A program made the translations under genes and the position numbers. This document shows positions 53,180 through 60,488 of a DNA stretch of 64,000 nt, piece by piece. How positions within the stretch are numbered: the stretch's first letter is position 1; the number at the start of each line of letters is the position of its first letter. The notes under the pieces were generated by a model that was given only the letters and a program-made list of their open reading frames with translations, made no database searches and was not told the origin of the DNA. Source of the DNA: IMCC2047 sp041395865 (lineage in GTDB: Bacteria; Pseudomonadota; Gammaproteobacteria; Pseudomonadales; IMCC2047). The stretch lies in assembly GCA_041395865.1 (NCBI GenBank), contig JAWKZQ010000006.1, positions 1 to 64,000 on the forward strand, given 5' to 3'.

Positions 53180-54070
53180 TTATTCTTTGTTAGACAAGCT
53201 ATAAACGTAGGCCGCTACCAAGTGGGCTTTATCGTTGCCCAGGAAGTCCTTGTGGGCTGGCATGTTGCCAACACGACCGTTACGGATGGAGTGACGAATT
53301 TGCTCGATGGAGCCACCGTACAGCCAAACGTTGTCGGACAGGTTAGGCGCGCCCAGCGCTTGGTTGCCCTTGCCTTCGGTGCCGTGACAGGCCGCACAGT
53401 AAGTGGTGAACACTTGCTCGCCGTTTGCAGCCAACGCTGTATCGACTTCACGTCCGCTCAGGCTGGCAACATGCTCGGCAACCGCTTTAACGTTGTCTTC
53501 GCCGATGATTGGCAGCCAGGCAGGCATTGCGCCGCTGCGACCATTCATGATGGTTTCTTTGATGCGTTCGCCTGCGCCGCCCCATAGCCAGTCGTTATCG
53601 GTCAGGTTAGGGAAGCCGTAAGCACCGGTTGCCGCGGAACCGTGACAAACGGAACAGTAGCTGGCGAAGATGCGTTGGCCGGATTGCAGGGCGTCCTTGT
53701 TTTTAGCCAGTTCTTCAATCGGCTGAGCCGCATAACCGGCGTACAGAGAAGCAAACTTCTCTTCGGCTTCCTGTACTTCCTCTTCCCAGGCGCCTTCCTG
53801 TGTCCAGCCCAGCACGCCCTTGAAGGTGCCTAGGCCGGGGTACAGCACCAGGTAAACAAGCGCAAAAACGATTGTGATGACAAAACCCTGGAACCACCAG
53901 CGTGGCAGTGGGTTGTCGTACTCTTCAATGCCGTCATAGGCATGGCCGGTAGTGGATACATCTTCGCCGGCGTTTTTCATACCTTTGCGGTTGCCAAAAA
54001 GAAGCCAGGTACAAAACGCAATTGTGCCTAAGGTAATGATTGTAATCCATGCGCTCCAGAAACTACTCAT
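53180..54070 (-). CDS. ccoP: Cbb3 oxidase subunit CcoP
   Basis: 296 residues. N-terminal membrane anchors (WITIITLGTIAFCTWLLF and FVITIVFALVYLVLY) and two class I cytochrome c domains with heme motifs CSVCH and CAACH. It is the diheme electron-entry subunit. The ATG at 54070 (MSSFWSAW) is the family start; the longer frame to 54187 overlaps ccoQ too far. It overlaps ccoQ by 8 nt. Confidence 0.96.
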   Translation of the reverse strand: MSSFWSAWITIITLGTIAFCTWLLFGNRKGMKNAGEDVSTTGHAYDGIEEYDNPLPRWWFQGFVITIVFALVYLVLYPGLGTFKGVLGWTQEGAWEEEVQEAEEKFASLYAGYAAQPIEELAKNKDALQSGQRIFASYCSVCHGSAATGAYGFPNLTDNDWLWGGAGERIKETIMNGRSGAMPAWLPIIGEDNVKAVAEHVASLSGREVDTALAANGEQVFTTYCAACHGTEGKGNQALGAPNLSDNVWLYGGSIEQIRHSIRNGRVGNMPAHKDFLGNDKAHLVAAYVYSLSNKE

Positions 54071-54242
54071 GGTTGGATTTCTCCTGATCGGATTTATTAT
54101 TTGTGTCTTCGTCGGCAAAAGGTAGCTGCGCGGCCTCATCAAAACGTTTCTTTCTTTTTGAGCTGTATGCCCAGTAGCAAACCCCAAGGAAAGTGATCAT
54201 GACGAGTAGTGTTGTAATACCGCGAAGGTCTGTTGCGTCCAT
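54063..54242 (-). CDS. ccoQ: Cbb3 oxidase subunit CcoQ
   Basis: 59 residues, read directly from the sequence. One membrane helix (ITTLLVMITFLGVCYWAY) followed by SSKRKKRFDEAAQLPFADED, the CcoQ hallmark. It lies between ccoO (15-nt gap) and ccoP (8-nt overlap), its usual place. Confidence 0.93.
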   Translation of the reverse strand: MDATDLRGITTLLVMITFLGVCYWAYSSKRKKRFDEAAQLPFADEDTNNKSDQEKSNHE

Positions 54243-54257
54243 TATATTTAACCGCTC

Positions 54258-54866
54258 TTAACGTTTGGTCTGAATGACGGTGCCAAGTTGCTGCAGGTAA
54301 GCAACCAGCGCTTCAATTTCAGTTTTACCTTTCACTGCATCCTTAGCGCCGGCAATGGCTTCATCGGTAAATGGAACACCAACAGTGCGAAGGGCTTCCA
54401 TCTTCTTGGCAGTGTCGTTACCGCTCAGTTTTTTCTCGAACAGCCATGGGAATTTCGGCATGTTTGATTCAGGCACTACGTCACGCGGGTTGTACAGGTG
54501 AGCGCGGTGCCATTCGTCACTGTAGCGACCGCCAACACGAGCCAGGTCAGGACCGGTACGCTTGGAACCCCACAGGAAGGGGTGGTCGTAAACACTTTCG
54601 CCGGCGACTGAGTAGTGGCCGTAACGCTCGGTTTCAGCCCGGAATGGGCGGATCATCTGGCTGTGGCAAACATTACAACCCTCACGGATGTAAATGTCGC
54701 GACCTTCCAGTTGAAGCGCGTTCAGTGGCTTGAGGCCTTCTACGGGCTCAGTGGTTTGTTTAATGAAAAACAAAGGGACGATTTCAGCCAGGCCGCCAAG
54801 GCTGATCACAATGACCATCAGGACGGCCATCAGGCCAAGGTTTTTTTCTACAATTTCATGATTCAT
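54258..54866 (-). CDS. ccoO: Cbb3 oxidase subunit CcoO
   Basis: 202-residue monoheme cytochrome c with an N-terminal anchor (LMAVLMVIVISLGGLAEI), REGCNVCHSQMIRP (heme attachment) and a C-terminal FTDEAIAGAKDAVKGKTEIEALVAYLQQLG. It passes electrons from CcoP to CcoN. It starts 12 nt after ccoN. Confidence 0.97.
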   Translation of the reverse strand: MNHEIVEKNLGLMAVLMVIVISLGGLAEIVPLFFIKQTTEPVEGLKPLNALQLEGRDIYIREGCNVCHSQMIRPFRAETERYGHYSVAGESVYDHPFLWGSKRTGPDLARVGGRYSDEWHRAHLYNPRDVVPESNMPKFPWLFEKKLSGNDTAKKMEALRTVGVPFTDEAIAGAKDAVKGKTEIEALVAYLQQLGTVIQTKR

Positions 54867-54878
54867 GGTAACTAATCC

Positions 54879-56315
54879 TTAGGCTACGGCTTCGGTGCCG
54901 GTTGCAGCGGCAGGTCGTGGTGCTTTGGCGGTCTTGTAAACGTTGTAAGCCATTACCAGCATACCGGACAGGAAGATGGCGCCACCGATGACGCGGATCA
55001 TGTGGCCCGGGTAGCTGGCATCAACCGATTCCACGAAGCTGTAGGTTAATGTGCCGTCGTTGTTGAATGCACGCCACATCAGGCCCTGCATGATGCCGTT
55101 CACCCACATGGCAGCGATGTACAGAACGGTACCGATGGTAGCCAGCCAGAAGTGCACGTTGATCAGGCCTTGGCTGTACATCTCACCGCTTTTGCGGCCG
55201 AACATGACAGGGATCAGGTGGTAGATAGAGCCGATGGAAACCATGGCTACCCAGCCCAGTGCGCCAGAGTGCACGTGACCGATGGTCCAGTCAGTGTAGT
55301 GAGACAGGGCGTTTACAGTCTTGATCGCCATCATCGGGCCTTCGAAGGTAGACATACCGTAGAAGGACAGGGAAACCACCAGGAACTTCAGGATTGGGTC
55401 AGTACGCAGTTTTTCCCAGGCGCCTGACAGGGTCATGATGCCGTTGATCATGCCGCCCCAGGAAGGAGCCAGCAGAATCAGGGACATGATCATGCCCAGA
55501 GATTGAGTCCAGTTTGGCAGCGCTGTGTAGTGCAGGTGGTGTGGGCCTGCCCAGATGTAAGTACAGATCAGCGCCCAGAAGTGAACGATAGACAGACGGT
55601 AAGAGTAAACAGGGCGTTCAGCTTGCTTGGGTACGAAGTAGTACATCATGCCCAGGAAGCCTGCAGTCAGGAAGAAGCCTACCGCATTGTGGCCATACCA
55701 CCACTGGACCATTGCATCAGCTGCACCGGCATACATGGAGTAGGATTTGGTCAGCGTTACAGGGATTGCCATGCTGTTAACGATGTGCAGAACAGCAACC
55801 GTCAGGATGAAGCCGCCAAAAAACCAGTTCGCTACGTAGATGTGCTTGGCTTTCCGTTTCGTGATTGTGCCAAAGAACACAATTGCGTAGGAAACCCACA
55901 CTATCGCGATCAACAGGTCAATTGGCCATTCCAGCTCGGCGTATTCCTTGGAGCTGGTGTAGCCCATCGGCAGTGTGATAACTGCGAGAATAATGACAAG
56001 TTGCCAACCCCAGAAGGTGAACTTGGCCAGCCCAGGCGCGAACAGTCGTGTTTGACAGGTGCGCTGCACAACGTAATAGGAGGTGGCGAACAGTGCGCAG
56101 CCGCCGAACGCAAAAATAACGGCATTGGTGTGCAGTGGGCGCAGACGACCGAAGGACAGCCACTCCAGGTTGGTATACATGACATTTGGGAAGGCCAGTT
56201 GGGAGGCAACAAAAACGCCAACCGTCATACCAACGATACCCCAGACAACTGTCATAATGGCGAACTTACGGACTACGCCGTAATCATAGTTTGGATGCTC
56301 TGTTGTGGTACTCAT
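54879..56315 (-). CDS. ccoN: Cbb3 oxidase catalytic subunit CcoN
   Basis: 478 residues with twelve membrane helices; heme-copper oxidase subunit I of C type. The His ligands are readable in RPLHTNAVIFAFGG, WWYGHNAVGFFLTAGF, GPHHLHY, and DWTIGHVHSGALGW (the two distal histidines). The catalytic Tyr of C-type oxidases lies in KSGEMYSQGL or nearby. The ATG at 56315 follows AGGGAA; a longer frame to 56372 is not favoured. An Anr/FNR box lies upstream. Confidence 0.97.
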   Translation of the reverse strand: MSTTTEHPNYDYGVVRKFAIMTVVWGIVGMTVGVFVASQLAFPNVMYTNLEWLSFGRLRPLHTNAVIFAFGGCALFATSYYVVQRTCQTRLFAPGLAKFTFWGWQLVIILAVITLPMGYTSSKEYAELEWPIDLLIAIVWVSYAIVFFGTITKRKAKHIYVANWFFGGFILTVAVLHIVNSMAIPVTLTKSYSMYAGAADAMVQWWYGHNAVGFFLTAGFLGMMYYFVPKQAERPVYSYRLSIVHFWALICTYIWAGPHHLHYTALPNWTQSLGMIMSLILLAPSWGGMINGIMTLSGAWEKLRTDPILKFLVVSLSFYGMSTFEGPMMAIKTVNALSHYTDWTIGHVHSGALGWVAMVSIGSIYHLIPVMFGRKSGEMYSQGLINVHFWLATIGTVLYIAAMWVNGIMQGLMWRAFNNDGTLTYSFVESVDASYPGHMIRVIGGAIFLSGMLVMAYNVYKTAKAPRPAAATGTEAVA

Positions 56316-56389
56316 TAATTTCCCTGTATATAGACAAAGAGATGAGGTGGATATTAATGCGCGACGCACCATTGGTACGACGTATGCGC

Positions 56390-56395
56390 ATCATA
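56390..56395 (-). promoter_or_regulatory. Predicted -10 element of ccoN promoter
   Basis: TATGAT on the minus strand, five of six bases of TATAAT. The box centre at 56423.5 is 31 bp upstream, so the Anr/FNR site is centred at about -40.5, the class II activation position. Confidence 0.6.
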
Positions 56396-56416
56396 CGTGC
56401 GACAAAATGTCGCAGC

Positions 56417-56430
56417 TTGATTTAAGTCAA
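56417..56430 (-). promoter_or_regulatory. Anr/FNR box upstream of ccoN
   Basis: TTGATTTAAGTCAA as written on the plus strand; TTGAC-TTAA-ATCAA on the minus strand. This is nine of ten conserved bases. Oxygen-limited induction of ccoNOQP by Anr/FNR is well established in related bacteria. Confidence 0.85.
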
Positions 56431-56481
56431 AACGGCGGACATTCTACCTGAAAACTTTGGGCGGTTAAAACAATACGAGTG

Positions 56482-57102
56482 ATGAACTACATAACTGACG
56501 GTGATAGTGGTAAGGGTGTGCTGGTGCTTGCTCATGGAGCCGGTGCGCCAATGGACAGTGAATTTATGAATCGGGTGGCCGGAGGCGTTGCGGAGCAAGG
56601 AATCAGGGTTGTACGGTTTGAGTTTCCCTATATGGAAGCACGGCGTAATACGGGTAAAAAAAGGCCTCCCGACCGCCAGGCAGTTTTATTGGAAAGCTGG
56701 GAAAAGGTGATTGAGGAACTTGGCGGGCCGCAGCGACTGGTTATCGGCGGTAAATCCATGGGAGGGCGAATGGCCAGCCTGATTGCAACCCGGTATCCGC
56801 TTAGGGGGCTGGTGTGTTTGGGTTATCCATTTCATCCGCCGGGCAAGCCGGAGCGGCTGCGAACGGAACACTTCGCTGAAATCTGCGTGCCAACGCTGAT
56901 TATACAGGGAGAAAGGGATGCGCTGGGCAATCGCGGTGAAGTGGAGGGCTACGGACTTCCTGATGGCTTTAATGTCGTCTGGTTGGGGGATGGAGATCAT
57001 GACTTCAAACCGCGTGTCAGATCCGGTATCTCTTACGAGCGGAATATCACCGATGCTGTCGCGGCTGTTGTCGAATTCATGGCGCGTCTGGAGCAGGCGT
57101 AG
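56482..57102 (+). CDS. Alpha/beta hydrolase, KANL3/Tex30-like family
   Basis: 206 residues. GVLVLAHGAGAPMDSEFM carries the oxyanion region, GGKSMGGRMAS is the nucleophile elbow (serine), VPTLIIQGERDALG and GDGDHDFKP provide Asp and His. The fold and size fit the KANL3/Tex30 dienelactone-hydrolase-like family; the substrate is unknown. The ATG at 56482 or GTG at 56479 may start it. Confidence 0.85.
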   Translation: MNYITDGDSGKGVLVLAHGAGAPMDSEFMNRVAGGVAEQGIRVVRFEFPYMEARRNTGKKRPPDRQAVLLESWEKVIEELGGPQRLVIGGKSMGGRMASLIATRYPLRGLVCLGYPFHPPGKPERLRTEHFAEICVPTLIIQGERDALGNRGEVEGYGLPDGFNVVWLGDGDHDFKPRVRSGISYERNITDAVAAVVEFMARLEQA

Positions 57103-57167
57103 AGGTTACAAGTGTTTGCTGGTAGAATGCGGCCTCGTATTCTCCCTAGTGGGTTAAAATTGTAGTT

Positions 57168-57410
57168 ATGCGTGTTTTTGAACTTCGAGCAGATCATTTC
57201 ATGGATGCCACAGGGCTGTTTTGCCCCGAACCTGTAATGATGCTGCATAATAAGGTGCGGGAAATGGCCTCGGGGGACCTCTTGGAAGTGGTAGCGACAG
57301 ATCCGTCAACCGAAAGGGATATTCCGAAGTTTTGTCAATTTCTGGGGCATCAGTTGATCGAGAATCAACAGCAGGATGACCGTTTTTACTACCTTATCCA
57401 GAAAGGTTGA
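57168..57410 (+). CDS. tusA: Sulfurtransferase TusA
   Basis: 80 residues. DATGLFCPEPVMMLHNKV contains the catalytic Cys in CPxP. TusA relays persulfide sulfur for 2-thiouridine synthesis in tRNA and other paths. The gene is 65 nt after the hydrolase gene and may be cotranscribed. Confidence 0.94.
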   Translation: MRVFELRADHFMDATGLFCPEPVMMLHNKVREMASGDLLEVVATDPSTERDIPKFCQFLGHQLIENQQQDDRFYYLIQKG

Positions 57411-57420
57411 TAGGGCTAGG

Positions 57421-58122
57421 CTACAGCCGAATCAAAGCCGACATTGCTCGAATCGCCTCCGGATCATTGGTTTTGATCTTGTTGGCAATCCCGTACTGGA
57501 AGAAATAGCGGAAGTAGGGGCTTTCGTTAACCGGATAAAGGGCTTTATCGCCGGTTAAAACGGGGGTTTGCTGTACTTTGTCGGGGTTTATCAGCATCCC
57601 GATAATCTGTCCATCGGGGTGCAGTTGCCAGCTTAATACTTCGGTGACTTCAAAGGCGCTGCCGGTTTTGTCGGCAAAAACAGCATGGGTTCCTATGGTG
57701 TCCGGTATTTCCTGGATGATTTCGTTTTGGGTTTTTTCCGTGCTGGCGCCATAGAGTTCATAGGCGGCTTCCAGTTCGGAACGTTTGTAGGCGGGGGCAT
57801 CATAAAAGACATGGCCATTATGTGGGCTTAGGTAGCCCTCCCAGTGACCATTAAGCGGGTCTCTGAGCGTCGGGCAGGGTGTAATGCTGTTGAGCCATGG
57901 AACCAGACCGACAACCTCGCCGTCACGTTGCAGGCCCCAGGCAATGATTTTCAACTTAAAGAGCTTACCGGGATTGGCGTCGTTGCAGTAGAGCATGCAG
58001 AGGCTATCAAACTCAGGTGAGAGGCGAACAATACGTTTATCCTCGCCTGACTGCAGGACGCGGCCGGTAAAGAGGTCAATCACAGGCGCTTTTCGGACAC
58101 GGGATTTTCCAGTCATAGGCAA
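57421..58122 (-). CDS. Conserved hypothetical protein
   Basis: 233 residues, soluble, no signal peptide or membrane helix. I do not recognise the family. Visible features: an N-terminal basic segment, two LPWLNSI/HPDGQIIG-type regions that look like a duplicated beta motif (AWGLQRDGEVVGLVPW and SWQLHPDGQIIGMLINP), and a C-terminal helical segment. The repeated W-x-L-x-x-D-G-x-(I/V)-(I/V)-G pattern suggests a tandem domain. It converges on tusA with 10 nt between. Confidence 0.7.
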   Translation of the reverse strand: MPMTGKSRVRKAPVIDLFTGRVLQSGEDKRIVRLSPEFDSLCMLYCNDANPGKLFKLKIIAWGLQRDGEVVGLVPWLNSITPCPTLRDPLNGHWEGYLSPHNGHVFYDAPAYKRSELEAAYELYGASTEKTQNEIIQEIPDTIGTHAVFADKTGSAFEVTEVLSWQLHPDGQIIGMLINPDKVQQTPVLTGDKALYPVNESPYFRYFFQYGIANKIKTNDPEAIRAMSALIRL

Positions 58123-58236
58123 TCCACCCGGGTGGCTTTGTTATTAGTATAAGACAGTTTTGCCGGTTGAATGTTCTTGAATGCCCGAAGGGCAGCAATT
58201 AGCGGCACAACCGGCGTAGTAGTGGTAGAGGAGTAA

Positions 58237-58785
58237 ATGCATCACGCGAAGGATTTGGTAACGCTTTTCAATCGCCTTTTCAAAGCGTCTTTTTGCACGG
58301 TGCTGCAAGGCGATGGCGAAGAGCCGATTTATTTGCCTGCTGATGGGGCAGACGTGTGCCACCGTATTGTTTTTACCCGGGATTACTACGCCAGCGCATT
58401 GCATGAAATCAGCCACTGGTGTGTTGCCGGCGAAGCACGTCGGCAGTTGGTCGATTACGGTTACTGGTATGAGCCTGATGGCCGTAGTCCGGAACAACAA
58501 CGTGCGTTTGAGGCGGTTGAAGTTGTACCGCAGGCGTTGGAATGGATATTTTCTGCGGCTGCCGGAGTGAAATTTCGGGTCAGTGCCGATAACTTAAATG
58601 GCCGCGGTGAAGATACCGGCCTTTTTACAGAGCAGGTTAGGGCGCAGGTTGGGCGTTATCTCTCGCTGGGGCTGACGGGCAGGGCCGCGTTGTTTTGCCA
58701 GGCGCTGATCGATTTTTATAGCCGCCACAAAGCGTTTCAGTCTTTTGAAAAACAAATGCTGGATATAAAGGGTTGCCAGCCGTAA
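58237..58785 (+). CDS. epmC: Elongation factor P hydroxylase EpmC (YfcM)
   Basis: 182 residues. The HEISHW motif (ALHEISHWCVAGEARRQLVDYGYWYEPDGR) is diagnostic for EpmC, the iron enzyme that hydroxylates the beta-lysylated lysine of EF-P. The remainder matches the family length. epmA and epmB, which precede it in the pathway, are not in the window. Confidence 0.92.
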   Translation: MHHAKDLVTLFNRLFKASFCTVLQGDGEEPIYLPADGADVCHRIVFTRDYYASALHEISHWCVAGEARRQLVDYGYWYEPDGRSPEQQRAFEAVEVVPQALEWIFSAAAGVKFRVSADNLNGRGEDTGLFTEQVRAQVGRYLSLGLTGRAALFCQALIDFYSRHKAFQSFEKQMLDIKGCQP

Positions 58786-58807
58786 GGTCTGTCTGGCTAA
58801 GGCCTGT

Positions 58808-60310
58808 TTAATAATCGAGCTCGGCATCCAGTGCCGCGGCGTACCGAATACTCTGCACAAGCCCGGCGCGATCCTGGGCGGCGGCTCTGTTGTTTTCTTC
58901 GTCTTGACTCGTCGTACGCGTGGATCTTGTTTTGGTTGGGACCACGGCAATGTCGGTGTTGTAGAGCGAGCGGTATTGACCCTTAAGAAATTCAGCCAAA
59001 TCTGTTAGCTGGCGTTTGGTGCGTTCGGCATCCTTTACCAGGCTGCCAATCTGGTCCTGAATGGTCAAGGGCTGCTGCTCAGGCGTCCTTTCTGACGTCA
59101 CTTCGGGTGAAGCGCAAAGGCTCTGGTGCTCGGTTGCGACATCTTCGTCATTGGCCGGGGGTAATTGAACCGCTACCTGCGAGCGAAGCTCCGGCGGTAG
59201 CTGATCCTGCGCCTGTTCCAGCAGGTCAATGGCCTGTTGCGGCAAGGTGCCGAATTGCAGCAAGTAATTTTCGATAAGGGCCGCCAGCAGTTCTTCGCTT
59301 TGTTGTTGGCTGAACTCCTGGTTGCTAAGGGCGTCTTTTGTCAGTGCGAGGATGCGGGACGTTTCTTTTTCCTGTCGGCTGCTGATAACGTCTGAGGTTT
59401 CCAGGGTAACAGTGGCTTCACTATCGGCATCTTCGACGCCGGGTGCACTGGTTGAGGCGATAGGAGACTGGCTGCGTCTGCGCCAAAATTGGCTAATGCT
59501 GCCCTGTGGCGTTTCCTCTGCTTTGAAGTGTTTGATCAAAATCTGGGTGAGCAGGGTAATACAGCGGGCGGCGGGCGATTGGGGTTCGCTGATAATGACC
59601 GGTGTCTGGCTGGCAACGGCGTTGCGCATTGCCCTGTCCATGGGGATATAACCCAGGTAACGAACCTTGAGGTGGACATACTTGTTGATGGCATGGGCAA
59701 AACGTTTGAACACGTCCATGCTGTGTTTGTAGTTATTGGCCATGTTTACCAGCGCATAAACAGGCTGCTGGTAATGTCGGCGTTGCAGCACCTTGATCAA
59801 CGAGAAAGCGTCTGTCAGCGAAGTGGGTTCAGGTGAAATCACCACGACGGCAAACTGGGCAGATTGAAGGAAGCTGATGACGGTTTCGCTGATGCCGGCT
59901 GCTGTATCGATCAGGATGTAATCAAATTGCGATTCCAAAGCCTGCAATGCTTCAAGGATACGCTGTTGCTGTGAATCACTGAGGTGTGAAAATTCTGCGA
60001 TGCCGCTTGCCGAAGGTACAATTTGCACGCCTTCCGGGCCTTCGAGCAGAATCTCCTCAATGGTTTTTTCCCCGTTGATAAACTGCTCAAGGGTGTATTT
60101 AGGCGTCAGGCCCAGCAGGATGTTGATGTTGGCAAGGCTGGTGTCGGCATCGAAAATGCAAACGCGCAGCCCTTGTTTTGCCAATGCGATACCCAAGTTG
60201 GTGGTCAGGTTGGTTTTTCCTACACCCCCTTTACCACTAGTAACAGCAACAGTCAGTGCTGAATGCTGCACACCCGATTCGCTGTTATTATCCGTTTCGC
60301 TATTGGCCAT
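58808..60310 (-). CDS. MinD/FlhG-like ATPase with long C-terminal extension
   Basis: 500 residues. The first 255 residues are a MinD/FleN-type ATPase: deviant Walker A TSGKGGVGKTNLTTN, FDADTSLANINILLG, and DYILIDTAAGISE. The remaining half has a Gln/Glu-rich, probably helical region (NQEFSQQQSEELLAALIENYLL; DAERTKRQLTDLAEFLKGQYRSLYN) with disordered linkers and no recognised domain. FleN-type proteins set the number or place of flagella; here no flagellar gene is near, and the neighbours are c-di-GMP and kinase genes, so the protein may place another structure. It is divergent from the HDOD kinase. Confidence 0.85.
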   Translation of the reverse strand: MANSETDNNSESGVQHSALTVAVTSGKGGVGKTNLTTNLGIALAKQGLRVCIFDADTSLANINILLGLTPKYTLEQFINGEKTIEEILLEGPEGVQIVPSASGIAEFSHLSDSQQQRILEALQALESQFDYILIDTAAGISETVISFLQSAQFAVVVISPEPTSLTDAFSLIKVLQRRHYQQPVYALVNMANNYKHSMDVFKRFAHAINKYVHLKVRYLGYIPMDRAMRNAVASQTPVIISEPQSPAARCITLLTQILIKHFKAEETPQGSISQFWRRRSQSPIASTSAPGVEDADSEATVTLETSDVISSRQEKETSRILALTKDALSNQEFSQQQSEELLAALIENYLLQFGTLPQQAIDLLEQAQDQLPPELRSQVAVQLPPANDEDVATEHQSLCASPEVTSERTPEQQPLTIQDQIGSLVKDAERTKRQLTDLAEFLKGQYRSLYNTDIAVVPTKTRSTRTTSQDEENNRAAAQDRAGLVQSIRYAAALDAELDY

Positions 60311-60488
60311 ACCTGTTCTTTACTGTTGCTGATTTGCGGATCCTGTAGGAATTATTCTAGCACCATAATTTATTTAGGTGCATTCGGGCGGCCAGACTTT
60401 TGACTTTAACCTGATGGCGGCTATAGTTACCAAAGTGTTTAACTGCCGCATATGCTGTGGCTGTAGAGATAAAACAATAACAAAATAT

